Assembly (NCBI GenBank): GCA_014529385.2
Contig: CM043942.1
Coordinates: 34,331,969 to 34,391,968 of the forward strand
Reading direction: 5' to 3'
Length of the DNA: 60,000 nt
Source of the DNA: Adiantum capillus-veneris
Lineage: Eukaryota > Streptophyta > Polypodiopsida > Polypodiales > Pteridaceae
The position numbers and the translations under genes are program-made. This document shows positions 1 through 11,253 of the stretch, in pieces; the stretch's first letter is position 1; every line of letters starts with the position of its first letter. Under the pieces are notes generated by a model, which made no database searches, was not told the origin of the DNA, and saw nothing but the letters and a program-made list of their open reading frames with translations.

Positions 1-60
1 ATGCTTTAAGCGATGTTCCCATAGGCAGATACCACTAAACCCAGGCTTGAATACCCAACA
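1..60 (-). repeat. Partial 3' LTR of element A
   Basis: About 60 bases match 1989-2049 with a handful of substitutions and end at the same CCCAACA terminus. On the minus strand this is the LTR start (TGTTGGGTATTC), directly after a purine tract (AGAAGGGGGG). The rest of the LTR lies to the left of the window. Confidence 0.75.
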
Positions 61-334
61 ACCCCCCTTCTCAAGCCCAAACCACTAACTATGGACTTGA
101 TACAGACCATGGTAGAGTCCAATCACCTGAAACTATGAGTAGAAGTCCCCCCCTTGACAATAACATAGGTGTGTGTGTGCACTTCCCTCAAACAACTATC
201 AGTATGAGACAAACCAGAACTCAAACTAAACATAAGGGTGGTCTTACCACTCCTATTTTCATGGCAGTGTCTATAACTCATACATTTTTTTGATAAATGA
301 CTGACATAAAGGAAACATAAAGACAAACTGAAAA

Positions 335-1207
335 CTACAAGACATCACTTTCTACGAGAAGCATTGGTGCTTCATCATCTTCATCACCTTCAACCATATT
401 GATTTGTCGCTTATTCTTCTTAAAGAATTTATCCGAAGTATGATTGGTATTTCCACAGTGGATGCAAGGATTTTTGTTGAAACAATCCTTGGTTTGATGA
501 TTGTTGCGTCCACATATCGCACAAGGTCTAGTGCTGGTAGTAGGCCTGGTTGAAGCTGTTATCCTAGTCGAATTTGTGGTCGAAGTGCCACCATGAGCTA
601 CATATGCAGTCCGTACGGAAGAACTAATACGTGGTACTCGTTTCTCTTCTTCTTCCAATGAATTAACAATACCATCGAAAGGAGGTAGTGGATCCTTCTC
701 CTTTAAAATAGTGACAATTTGACAAAATTGTGTAGGTAGGCTATTCAGAAAAATGGCTGTAAGATCTTCATCTGGGATAGGAGCTTCCACATAAATTAGC
801 TGGGTGCGGATGCTTTTTAGTATGTTAGCTAAAGCTGCAATATTTTCATCATCACACATTGAAAGAGAATACAGCTCCATTTTAAGGCTCATTTTGGAAT
901 ATTTGGCTTGAGGACCAAACACTTTCTCTAGCTCCATCCAAGCAACATTTGCAGATTTTATGTCATCCACATAATGAATAAAATCATCTTCTAGAGATGT
1001 CAAAATAATACCTAGTGCCTGTTCGTCCTTAGATTGTTTCTCGGCAAATAAAACTCTGGTAACTGCAGCGGATGTGCCTACTTTGTCATCTGATAGTGGC
1101 TTGAAGACGTTCCACAGATTCTTGGGCATCAGATATCCCTTCACTTTGATTTTGCCAGGTGTGGAAGGTGAATTTATCCACCTTTGATGCCATATTTGAT
1201 ATGCCAA
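335..1207 (-). CDS. Ty1/copia Gag-like protein, 290 aa
   Basis: The protein has the copia Gag (UBN2-like) core at about residues 30-190, with the motifs WMELEKVF and KMELYSLSM, and a Ser/Thr-rich linker. Two CCHC-type zinc knuckles follow near residues 232-265 (CAICGRNNHQTKDC, then a CIHCGNTNHTSDKF variant whose last Cys is Phe). Gag packages element RNA into cytoplasmic particles. The ORF is open but opens inside the usual N-terminal domain (MAYQIWHQRW), so the N-terminus may be shortened or frameshifted. The missing last Cys in knuckle 2 suggests decay or relaxed constraint. No pol follows; only about 275 bases separate the stop from the LTR. Confidence 0.8.
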   Translation of the reverse strand: MAYQIWHQRWINSPSTPGKIKVKGYLMPKNLWNVFKPLSDDKVGTSAAVTRVLFAEKQSKDEQALGIILTSLEDDFIHYVDDIKSANVAWMELEKVFGPQAKYSKMSLKMELYSLSMCDDENIAALANILKSIRTQLIYVEAPIPDEDLTAIFLNSLPTQFCQIVTILKEKDPLPPFDGIVNSLEEEEKRVPRISSSVRTAYVAHGGTSTTNSTRITASTRPTTSTRPCAICGRNNHQTKDCFNKNPCIHCGNTNHTSDKFFKKNKRQINMVEGDEDDEAPMLLVESDVL

Positions 1208-1730
1208 TGATAGCTTGGTCCTTTTGCTATGTTGGCGAAGGTAAGTAATGTCCGTCGACCTTCAGCACCACTTTGAAGAGTCGAAAACAATTGAATTTAA
1301 TTCAATAGCCAACTTGCAGTAGTCGAATCTTTGAGAAGCAACTTTGATGATGCCACACCCTTGCTGATAAGCTGTAAATCTAAAAGTTTCATTTTGTGAG
1401 CCTTTTCAATGGACACCAAGCACGAGCACCAAGCCGAGGGTGGGAATCCCTGCTTGACAGATTAAATGGGTAGCCTTTTTATTAAAGTGTGAACACAAAA
1501 GGCAAAAATCGAGCGTTCTCTGTAGTAACCAAAATAGAGTGATGGCATGGATGACAGCTTTGCTTGCAGCGGGCTAAGAAGACCGAACGAGAAGAGCATC
1601 CAGTGTCAAAAATTGCTCCTTAGGCCAAGGCAATCCTATTGCTACTGATTACGGGCAAAAACTTGCATTCAATCTTCTCTCTGCATAAGAAAATGCTCCC
1701 GCACCGTGTCGACTCAAGCCAAGACCGGGT
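1208..1730 (-). other. Leader of element A
   Basis: This roughly 520-bp stretch lies between primer-binding site and Gag ORF. I see no convincing ORF or RNA gene in it. It should hold the packaging signal if the element moves. Confidence 0.45.
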
Positions 1731-1743
1731 GGCTCTGATATCA
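1731..1743 (-). other. Primer-binding site of element A (initiator-Met type)
   Basis: On the minus strand, two bases after the LTR end, the sequence reads TGATATCAGAGCC. The plant tRNA-iMet site is TGGTATCAGAGC, one base different. It fixes the inner edge of the 5' LTR at 1746. Confidence 0.75.
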
Positions 1744-1745
1744 GA

Positions 1746-1802
1746 TGTTGGAACTGTGTGGCTATGGGGGGTGATGGCGTGCAGCCATGGTGATGCAGAA
1801 TT

Positions 1803-1869
<67 letters not shown>

Positions 1870-2049
1870 CGACACAGTAGGAAAAACAACTACACGCTAT
1901 GCTTGATTGATTTATTTGTAAAAACAAAACTTACAATATATGTCAATACTTGCCATGCAAACTCAAAAGGTAACTAAAGTTTCATCTGCATGCTATAAGC
2001 GGTGTTCCCACAGGCAGATATCACTAAACCCGGGCTTGAATACCCAACA
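1746..2049 (-). repeat. 5' LTR of element A, 304 bp
   Basis: The LTR has short inverted ends, TGTTGG and CCAACA. It contains a long AG/CT microsatellite at 1804-1867 that produces spurious Ser-Leu reading frames on the minus strand. The outer 60 bases recur at the window start. Confidence 0.75.
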
Positions 2050-4503
2050 TTAACTATGAATGGAATCCTTGATGGTGGCACTGGGGTTAGCATTGTAACT
2101 AAAAGTTGTTGGGAAACCATGGGAAGACCTCCCCTTGGGACTACAAACATAGTGGTAAATATGGCCAATGGGACTATTGTTAAACCTATTGGGATGCTAG
2201 AAGATCTCAAGATCAAGGTCTTTGGACACAAAAAAGGTATACCTTCATTGTTATGGATTTTTCCAAGCACACTATGTCATCTGAGATGATCTTAGGATGT
2301 CCTTTCACGAGGGAAGAAAAAATGGTGCATGGCTGGTCTAAAGACCATGTCTACTTGCAGTTCCAAGACTCTGTCATTTGAGTTGATCTTGTAACTAGTC
2401 GATCATAGATCTGACACCACAATTCACTCAGCCCCATTGCAGTTCCAAGACTCTGTCATTTGAGTTGATCATAGATCTGACACCACAATTCACTCAGCCC
2501 CATTGCAGTATTGTTACACGTGTAAAAAGGACACGGATGTTGGGGAAGATTCCCATTATATGGATGTTCTACCTAGGATGACTGAGTCTGACAATGTGGA
2601 TTGGGTCCACCTAGCAACAACCATTGACACTTGGGGAAATGGGGAGATGACATAGGTAACACCTGAGGGGGATGAAATGCCACCACTTGTACCTTTAAAT
2701 ATGATAGGAGCAATGCATATAGCTTCTGATGACCTACCGGATGAAGACTTGGCTGACATTGGAACCGGTAGTGTCTCATAGGACTATAGCCCACATGATT
2801 TGGAGTCAGAATCATCAATTGAAATTGACTCTGGTGCAAAGCTTGATGTAAATCTGGAGACAAACCATTCAAGGCTCAGTGGTACCTAGATGACAATCTA
2901 TCCGGGAGAGAAGAAGACACAAGTAGAGATTCATCTAGTGACGCTTCACTGGAGGAAGTCCATAATCAAAAATTAGACAAGAGGACTAGGAATATAAGTG
3001 GCAACTATTCGAGCCAATGTACATGCTAGGATAAATAAAAAGAAATCTACTACAAAATGGCTCAGTTATATGGGGGCATGGGATGCTCATTGAAAGTTGG
3101 TAGATAATTGGGGTGAATACCTTCAAAGCGTCATGTCGTGTAGCCCACAACCCATTGACATTGCATAGCTAGAAGCTATAGAGAAACCAAAGTTGATCCA
3201 TACTGTAAGAGATGACAAAATTGAGAGCTAGCTCAACAACAAAAGGAAGCAGAAGAGAAGTCACAGTCCACATAGCAAACAAACCCCACAAAGTTACACC
3301 CTACACTTGATCATTTCAAATCCTACACCACGGAGGAGCGTAAGGTTGTGTATACAAAGGCCCAGAGAATTACACCTATAGATGGAAGTAAGGGAGTCTA
3401 TGGTGGTCCAACCATAGTTAAGGAAATAGAGTTAGTAGACCCAAGTGAGGAGTCCAAACCTATTTTCATTGCCCAGGATTTGACAGAGACTGAGGAATAT
3501 GTACTTAAGGAGCTTCTCAAGGAATTTAAGGATATATTTTCTTGGACATATCATGTTATGAAAGGTGTTCCACCTTCTGTGGTGCAACACACAAATTTCG
3601 TGAATAGCATGCTTAAACCAGTCCAGCAACGACCCTACCCAATGAATCCTAAGTATACCAAGGTTGTTCAAGAAGAGATTGAAAAGCTTATCAAATGCGG
3701 ATTCATATACCCTATTGATCACTCATAATGGGTATGTCCAATAGTTATTGTGCCAAAAAAGAATGAGAAACTCAGAGTGTGTGTGGATCTCAAAGAGGTC
3801 AATGCCACCACTAGGAGAGACCATTACCCCTTACCATATTCGGAACATGTGCTTGAAAGAGTTGTTGAAGTAAGCTTATAGCTTTTTAGATGGGTACTCT
3901 GGATACAATCAAATTACAATTTCACTAGAGGACCAAGCTAAAACTTCTTTTATAACTGAATTTTGAGTGTTCGCATTTCGTGTTATGGCTTTTGGCTTAA
4001 CCAATGCCCCTGCTACCTTCCAAAGATTAATAAACATTGCTTTTAGAAAATATTTGAGGGAGCTTTGTGAAGCTTTCTTAGATGACCTTTGTGTTTATTC
4101 CTCTTGGAAAGAACACTATCATGTTTACAAAAAGTAAAAAGTGTAGATTTAGTATCGCATCTCATTAAACCCTTTCAACTGTCAATTTTGGGTTTAAACA
4201 TGGAGTCATTTTAGGGCACATAGTGTCCAAAAATGGAATTTCCACAAATGAGAGAAAAATTAAAGCCATTTCCAATTTGCCACCACCTACAAACTATAAA
4301 GAAGTGCAAAGGATGGGCCATCTTGGTTATTATCGATAGTTTATTTTAAACTTTATCGAGATAGCTCGCCCATTGTACAAGCTTCTTATTGAGTTCCACT
4401 AGACCGCGGAATGTGACCATGCTTATGAGTCATTAAAAAAGGCCTTGACAAGCGCTCCCATCCTATCAGTGCCCGATTGGAATGTAATTTTCCATGTGCA
4501 TTT
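2050..4503 (+). pseudogene. Element B: decayed Ty3/gypsy remnant (protease, RT, start of RNase H)
   Basis: Reading plus-strand frames in order gives: retropepsin-like sequence (2056-2340, motif ILDGGTG then NMANGTIVKPIGML); an acidic spacer with many stops (to about 3340); an open RT N-terminal segment (3348-3728); the rest of RT with stops (NAPATFQRLIN, then FLDDLCVYSSWKEH near 4085); and the start of the RT-RNase H connection up to 'FHVH', where homology ends at about 4503. Every part aligns with element F, so B belongs to F's family, including the unusual DGG in the protease. Multiple stops and frameshifts make it non-functional. Its Gag side is cut off by element A. Confidence 0.8.
2348..2515 (+). 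repeat. Tandem duplication of about 92 bp inside B
   Basis: The stretch starting CAGTTCCAAGACTCTGTC at about 2348 is repeated at about 2440, with the following CACAATTCACTCAGCC also repeated. F has it once (about 40810-40920, opposite strand), so this is a local duplication after the families split. Confidence 0.65.
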
Positions 4504-5229
4504 CTCACAACTCTAGGTGATCACGTCATTTTGGGACTTGAACGGACTCGAAATGCAACAAAACTTTAGGAGGAGGTCTAGGACACCTAGGGGCACTATC
4601 CTACCAAGTCTGGTCGTAATCCGACAAGGTAACAAAATCACAATCCATCATGTAAAAGGCCCTGAAAATTGTAATAGATCAGTCTCCTGAAAGGTCGCCC
4701 TATGGTCTAGGAACACTCTCCTATGGTCAGAATGTCAGAAAACAATGATTCAAGTACTTAAATATGCAATTAAGACTCACAGACGTGTAGTCACAAACCA
4801 GAGCAAAACTGACAATGCTTACACTTGAATGAAAGAGAAAGGAAAGAGGAATACAATGCAAGTCTCAAAATTGAAAATAGATTACGAAATCATTAGTTGC
4901 ATTGGAGTAGCTTTGTAGCTTGAGCGTACGTTTTTAGATCTCTTTCTTCTCTCAAAGATAAGCCTATTTTTACATTAAAGTTATTGACCTTCATACCTAG
5001 GTCATTCTAAATGGATAGTGGCCAGCTCACATGAACCTTTACAATTATCATGACATCATTACAACTCAGGGAATTGACCTCGTGAGTCTGGAATCAAGAT
5101 TTACACAGAGTATCACCACAGTAGCTTGACAAAATAATAAGAGTACAAATGTGGTGTCCGGCTACGTGTCCGGCCAGGAAGATGTCCATACAATAAATCT
5201 CGTAACAATGTCTCCTTGCACATCACCAT
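4504..5229. other. Unassigned sequence after the break in B
   Basis: Homology to the F family stops abruptly near 4503. What follows has no ORF above background and no recognised domain. It could be an LTR or leader of a decayed element, but I found no second copy in the window. Confidence 0.3.
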
Positions 5230-5660
5230 AGTCATAAGTTTGACCTTACACTTGACTTGCCATGTCACCCTAAATGGCACCTCATCCACCACCCTCAACT
5301 ACCACCTTGCATGCCACCTCACATTGGATGCCATGTCATCCACCACCTCGCATGCCACTTGTCCATGGTGATGGCATGGCTTGCCATGTCACTCACCAAC
5401 TCACAATCCACTAAGCATGCCACATCAGCAACTCTCCAACTCACCACCTACCCTTTTTCCACCTAAACATTCCATGTCACCATTTTGCCAAGTCACATGA
5501 TGACATGGCAGGTGAGGAGGATTCTGATCGCCACATCATCTTGCCACCTTTGCACTCCATGTCATCAATCATCCACATCACCCTGCCATATAGATGACCA
5601 TGTTATCCATGTATGGCCACCTCAAGAGCCATGTCATTTATTTTTAACTTTAATATTTTT
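5230..5660. repeat. CCATGTCA/ATGCCAC-rich degenerate short-repeat tract
   Basis: The words ATGCCAC, CCATGTCA and CCACCTC recur many times at irregular spacing. Short His/Pro/Cys-rich reading frames across it follow from the repeat and are not genes. It may be leader sequence of a decayed retroelement, but that is a guess. Confidence 0.45.
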
Positions 5661-6989
5661 TGCAAATGAATGAAATATATAGTAATATGGCATAATTTTT
5701 AAAGTGCTACTCAAAGTAAATTTATTTATTTATTATTTATTATTATTTTATATATATTATGATTATTAATAAATTTCTATTTATGTAAATTATTATTGGA
5801 TGAGAACTTAGGCATTATGATTTTTTTCCAAACAACTATCAATGCGGCCAGCTCATTCCATGTGAATGTGACACAACTCTCCCTGATATTATGGGTGGCT
5901 ACAGTTGTCTCTTTTGAGGAAAAGTCTAATGGTCATTGCTGCACAAAATGTACATACAACATTTTTGCAAAATATAACACACAATTTGCATTATGATTTG
6001 GATGGCCAAAAACTTCCAAGTAGATCCTCTCAGTGTTATCTTTGATCGCTTTGTGAAGGCCCTTTGATACTTTCCGCCATCTTTTCTTTATCTTTGCATC
6101 CTCACATGGCCATATTGTTTTAATCATTTCCTTGGTCACATCTTTATTGATATCTTTTCATTGTGAATGGTTTGGATTTGCCCATTTTGATAGTCGTCAA
6201 GCAATGCGCGTCGCTTGTTGTGCCAACATACCATGCACTGGAACGCATTAACAACCACTTGTTGTTGATCATATGGCACTCTTTGGGTACCACAAGCTTG
6301 TTCTTCATTAGCCATAGTATCTTAGAATTGAGATGGAAAAATAGACAAATATTCAATATCTTTGATAAAAGTTTATTCTCATGATTCAATTTCTCAAAGA
6401 CCACAACATGTCGTATCTTAGTTCAGTCAAATAGTTTTCAATTGATGTAAAAATAAAATCACAAATGATCCAATCGAACCTCAAGACAAGTGACTAAAGA
6501 CATAAATATTCAAATATACTTCAAATGAGTCAATGAGGTGAACCAGCCCAAACCCAAATAATACGACTTCAATGCAAATAAAATACCCAAACAACAAGAC
6601 AAAGTACAAAGTACAAAATGTTCAGACCAGGTAAAAAGACGGCGCAAGTTCAACAAGCAATCGGTGGAGAAGATTAGGGTCTCTCTTTACATGCTCTTTG
6701 AAAAAGATCAAAACATTCGATGTGTTTCTTCTAGCTTCCCGCTCTCTTACCTTTATCCAACATTCCACTTTTATCTGAATAGCGCTCATGGCATCTTGAT
6801 CGAGGTGGTAAAATACTTCTTCTAAGAAATAGACTTTCCTAGCTACACTTCAAAAGTCTATCAACATGTCAAATAGAAAACCTAATGCATAAATGTTGCT
6901 TGCTTTTGTGTATGCATATGTGCACTGTGGATCATATATTTATGGAGAAATCCACATATGCTTTGCAATCTCTACTTACCCTGCTGATT
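5661..6989. other. AT-rich unassigned region
   Basis: AT-rich sequence around 5660-5800 is followed by fragmentary minus-strand open stretches (6144-6404 and 5933-6139) of Lys-rich protein that I do not recognise. They may be remnants of one decayed coding sequence. No RNA gene or transposon end was seen. Confidence 0.3.
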
Positions 6990-8110
6990 ATTCCTCCAAA
7001 ACTACAAAGTTCAATTAAGATCTCGGATGCAAACAATTATTTGATACGCGCTTAGATGGCATTCTAAGCATCTTTCCTCAATCAATGATGCTAACGTGGG
7101 GTTTATTTGCGCGAGTAAAGTGTAACATTATGTTGAAAGGGTGTAGGTCACTGTGCACTATACCAGTTGAGTGAGCAGCCACAACATCATCAATTAAAGC
7201 GTGTAAGATTGCTGGCATCTTCTCAATCACTGCTTTGATCCGTGAAGTCTCTATCTTTGGTAAGTGATGATTTGCTGGTGGCATAGACCTATAGCCATGT
7301 TGTAGCCTGTGCATGTAGCATTTGAACGTCCGTGGATGAATGGAAGGTGGCACATTATGTCCCCCAAGATGCCCCCATTGTAGTATGGAAAGATTGTGAT
7401 CCAAGGAGCCTTGGTGGTAAAGCCAATGCATCTTACAATGGAGGGGTTAAATGTTTGCATTCCTTGCTCTATCTGAAAGCTATCAAATTTTGCCTCACTC
7501 TCTCCCTTGTAGAATTTTCCTACATATGTAACGTGCTCTGGAAAGAAAGAGATTCCTTTAATGGTGTATAATGTATAAACACCAAAAGAGCCTGCTCCAA
7601 CCCTTGCACCTTCCACCAGGGCCTCATGGGGAATGCCAATCAAATGAGCACACTTGGCATTCAATTCCGTGCGCATGATTGTGCCGGTATTGCTGGCATC
7701 TGATTGACCACCACAGCCGCTTGCGCATCTCGGGCCATCCTCAATCTCTTGAGTAAGGAATATTGATCTTGAGATTTTTCTTGCTTCATCTTGACCTTCT
7801 GCTCCTCCCATAGTTTGTCCCACACCTCTATTTTGGCCATATCACAGATGGAAGGAAGATCTTCTTTTAAGTATCTGTAGAAGACATTCATATTGCCCAA
7901 CACTGTCCTGCCCTTGTGGTGGCGGTCAAATTCTTGGATCCTTGTAGGAATCAGCAACTCATAATGGCCTTCACCTGCATCATGCGCTTTGTGTTCTCCC
8001 ATATAGTGCTAGTGAGGTCTTTAATGAAGACGTCACTTTCATTAATATGTTGTATGCGACCATCTGCACATTATGATGATATTGACAAAATACAATCTTT
8101 TTGAATGGCA
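6990..8110 (-). pseudogene. Protein-kinase-like pseudogene, frameshifted
   Basis: On the minus strand, three successive frames join into one kinase-like protein. First comes an N-terminal region (8002-7661, ending ...MPAIPAQS). Next is a glycine-rich loop (VGAGSFGVYTLY) with downstream NPSIVRCIGF and a hinge-like ITIFPYYNGG (7670-7251). Last is the catalytic loop HSDLHPFNIML in place of HRDxxxxN, then HVSIID followed by a stop where Trp-Gly is expected (to about 7078). Asp and Asn of the catalytic loop remain; Arg of HRD is Ser. At least two frameshifts and a nonsense codon make it non-functional. The subfamily is not clear, and it may be one member of a dispersed gene family. Confidence 0.65.
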
Positions 8111-8559
8111 CGCATAATAATTTTCTTTGATCTGGCGTCATTTTTTCACTGGACAAAAAAAAACCAAATACAGGTTCATGGGTGCACTAACACTCTCACT
8201 CTAGTTCAGACAAACCATAACCGTGACTTGAAGACTTCAAAAAAATGTGCATGATTATATTGGTACAAATTAAAAACCGTTTTCACTTTAAAAAACAAGT
8301 GACTCTTAAGAAAACTATCCAACATATTGTATGGAAATCATAAGACATGAGTTCATATTTTGCACATTGCACTCTCACACTAGTTCAAACAAACCATACC
8401 CTAACTTAAAGACTTCAAAAAATTGTGCAAGATTATATTCATTCAGGTTGATAATCATTTTCACTGTATAATGCTATGCTTAGTTGTGTATATCACGTGA
8501 CAGTGACTAATTTAGAGATGCTAGACAAGTTGTGGAGTGGTGCTCACAGCACATGGCAT
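8111..8559. repeat. Two diverged copies of a ~95-bp sequence in AT-rich DNA
   Basis: The stretch CACTCTCAC..TAGTTCA.ACAAACCATA..C...ACTT.AAGACTTCAAAA at about 8190-8265 recurs at about 8365-8440, spaced about 175 bp. I see no coding sequence here. Confidence 0.5.
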
Positions 8560-8710
8560 GTTGAAGTTTGAGTCGATTGCATATCTGTACCGGTTTGGGA
8601 AACTACAAATGAGGGATCAAGGAGGAAGTGAATGCATGGGCTTGTATTGCTCAACTTGTGGAGCATGTCGGTCTGTTCAAATCGACAATTAGAGCTTTGG
8701 TTGCTGTAAT
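8560..8710 (+). repeat. Stray fragment related to the LTR of element C
   Basis: It aligns with 9629-9780 and 15139-15290 (shared words: GAAGTTT, AAGTGAATGCA, TTGTGGAGC), but is more diverged than those two are from each other. It is probably a remnant of an older related insertion. Confidence 0.5.
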
Positions 8711-9186
8711 AAAACTATGATATCTAACTTTACCAAATGATATTCTCATATTAAATTGATCATTTAATATGGGAAGATAAAAGGGGAACAAGAGTTAGGA
8801 TATAAATATGTGCTTCTAGACCTATCTCAACAGGGGACAAAAAGGAGAAATGGTTACATCTCAATAGGGGTCCAAAAGGAGATGGTCTACCAAAGAGCAA
8901 TGTGCAATAAGTGCTTCTAGATTTACCTCAACAAGGGACCAAGAGGAGAGATGTTCAATAGGGTTCCAAAAGGAGGTAGTCTATAAAACAACAATGTGCA
9001 TCTAATGGAGCTCAAAAGACCTTAGGGTTAGCTTCATTAAAGACCTCCAAAAGTTGACCCATCTTCAGGTAGTGGACGCTCAGTGAGGAGGTTCTTTTGG
9101 TGTGTCGATAGTCAGGATATTGATCTCATCAGCAGAGCTGGGACTGTGACACTCTAGTAGGTATGCACTAGTTGCACATCATTTGG
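8711..9186. repeat. Roughly 100-bp tandem duplication in noncoding DNA
   Basis: Units at about 8809-8906 and 8907-9003 share GTGCTTCTAGA, CTCAACA.GGGAC, CAATAGGG and CCAAAAGGAG in order. I saw nothing else in this stretch. Confidence 0.5.
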
Positions 9187-9320
9187 AGAAAATTTTCATG
9201 GACATTGCAATCCTTCTCGATGGTCTAGAGTGGCACAATTCCCAATTTTTTGCCTTTGGTCTTTCCAAGGTCCAAATGGCCAAAAGTTAGTGAATATGCT
9301 GCCCTAGATGGTCAAGACGG
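9187..9320. repeat. Left remnant of the ~190-bp satellite
   Basis: This partial monomer (TTTTCATGGACATTGC ... GGCACAATTCCCAATTTTTT ... CCAAATGGCCAAAAGTTAG ... AAGACGG) matches the array starting at 20181. The monomer is cut exactly where element C begins, so C inserted into the satellite. Confidence 0.75.
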
Positions 9321-9925
9321 TGTCGTGCACAGCTTCGCTTTCATAAAGAGAAAAAGAGTACAGAAATGCAAGCTAATCTTCTTTGAAGACTACACATTTA
9401 CTGAGCAGTGATCAGGGCTTGTTAACAGTCCAAGCTTAATGATTAATGTATGCCAGATGCCTCTTAAAAGGGCCAATAGGTGCCTTAATGATGCCAAAAA
9501 TGAGTATGCTTGAAGTGAGCACAGATGGGAGATTATGACCTAGAACTGCAGTGCTGAAGTTCTCTATCGGCTTGTCTTTACGGCTCATTGATTGGAGCTA
9601 TGGTAAAGAAGTTATGGCAGTTTGAAGTTTAAATCGATTGCAGATTCGTACCGGATTGGGCAACTGTAGGTGAGGGGACAAAGCGAAATGAATGCAAGGG
9701 ATTGAAGTGCTCACTTTGTGGAGCGCATTGGTCTTTTCAGATCAATGTCGATTTACAATTGCCAAGGTATTGGCTGTTAAAGATTCACTGGGGGCTGGTT
9801 CCGTACCAGTCCAGTCCACTTGATCGGTGTGCCATCTGGGAATTTTACAGCCTCGGTAGGGTTTGTATGCATTTTATGCAATTTGAGAGGTCTAAAGGGA
9901 TTTACGGGTTGTCAGGCAGAGGCCA

Positions 9926-10230
9926 ATGTCAGTTGTCGGCACTGCTAAGCTAGGTAATTTTGACATTATTCGAGATGCTGGTATGGACAATAAAATTCAC
10001 GAAGATATTGTTAGTCAAGGACTGCTCGAGAGAGATGTCATGCTTGGCATTGCCTTGGCTGGCATGTGTACCAAATATGGTGCCTTCTTTTTTTTGGAGA
10101 GCAAATCCTTAGTAGATGTGTTTGCCAAATGGGATGCCCTTTAAGGGCCGCCTGCCCGAAAGAAATAAAGGGCCAATGCCCGCTCAATGTGGCCGCCCAA
10201 TGGAGGAAGATATAATGCTTGGCAATGCCT
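9926..10230 (+). pseudogene. PPR-repeat fragment carried in the LTR of C
   Basis: The frame reads NKIHEDIVSQGLLERDVMLG...GMCTKYGAFF to a stop at about 10144. A second piece at about 10200-10245 reads DIMLGNALVNMYATCAAL. These match the plant PPR signature 'IH..IV..GLL.KDVVLGNALVDMYAKCGALE'. PPR proteins bind organelle RNA, but this piece is far too short to work. It lies upstream of the TATA-like box, so in U3. The equivalent copy is at 15445-15775. Confidence 0.7.
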
Positions 10231-10322
10231 TGGTCAATATGTATGCTACATGTGCCGCCCTATAAAGCAATGGCCGCCCAATGTGGCACAAAGGCCGCCC
10301 ATAAACCATGGGGTGTCCCACA

Positions 10323-10330
10323 TATAAAAA
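10323..10330 (+). promoter_or_regulatory. TATA-like box of C 5' LTR
   Basis: TATAAAAA is followed by GGGGG. In the 3' LTR the matching site (about 15841) reads AAATAAAAAA, so the TATA is altered there. Confidence 0.4.
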
Positions 10331-11197
10331 AGGGGGTTTTAGTGTGAAGCTAAGGAAGAAAAGGGAGCTAGGGCGTGGCAGCAACGGGCAGTGAACTGTG
10401 CACGCAAAGAAGGGCTCGCAAGGGCCACACGTGAGCTCGGACAAGCACGCAACTGAGGGGAAAAATGTGGAGAATCACCTCGCACAGCAGTTCGGCACCA
10501 GTTGTGACAGTTTTGGCGAGGTCGAAATCTTGCCTGCCACATCATTATGCCTGCTTCCCACGGCCCTAGCAACGACGGCGCCATCGTTGCTTAGGGAGGG
10601 CTAATAATAGGGGAATAGGAAAGGAGCTGCAGAGAGAGAAGAAAAGCATAAGGTGGGGAGGGTTACGGGGGAAGAAGCTCAGAGCAAGAAAAGCTCCCTC
10701 TCTCTCACTCTTGGCTCGTCTCATCGGCTAACAATTCAAGCAAAGCTTGAAGCGACGAGAAGAAAGGTCTCGCAACAACAGGTTTAGGTAAGCTCGGACA
10801 AGTGTGCAACTGAGGGGAAAACTGTGGAGAATCGCCTCGTGCAGAAATTTGGCACTAGTTGCGACAGTTTTGGTAGAGGTCAAAATCTTGCCTGCCATGT
10901 CATCATGCCCGCTTTCCACGGCCCTAGGAACGACAACGCCGTCATTTCTTAGGGAGGGCTAATAATAGGGGAATAGGAAACGAGTTGAAGAGAGAGAAGA
11001 AAAGCATAAGGCGAGGAGGGTTACGGGGGAAGAAGCTTGGAGCAAGCAAAGCTCCCTCTCTCTCGCTCTTGGCTCGTCATTGGCTAACAATTCAAGCAAA
11101 GCTTGAAGCGGGGGAAAGAAGGGCAATAAAAGAGAGTTTCGGGGAGTGGTAGCGAGCAAGGAGGCTCGGTCTCTCCCTCTCGTAAGCAAGTGAGGCT

Positions 11198-11253
<56 letters not shown>

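Larger units (their letters stand above)
1..2049 (-). mobile_element. Element A: gag-only Ty1/copia retrotransposon (3' LTR cut by window edge)
   Basis: On the minus strand the order is 5' LTR (1746-2049), primer-binding site (1731-1743), untranslated leader (1208-1730), one Gag ORF (335-1207), a short tail, a polypurine tract (about 61-72) and the start of the 3' LTR (1-60). The 60 bases at the window start match the outer end of the 5' LTR. Internal length is only about 1.7 kb, and there is no protease, integrase, RT or RNase H, so it must depend on another copia element. This is the layout of TR-GAG elements. It is inserted in gypsy remnant B just upstream of the protease active site. The left target-site duplication lies outside the window. 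Confidence 0.8.

Noticed and set aside
1620-1927. Signal-peptide-like SLSLSL frames
   Set aside because: They are translations of the AG/CT microsatellite in the LTR of A.
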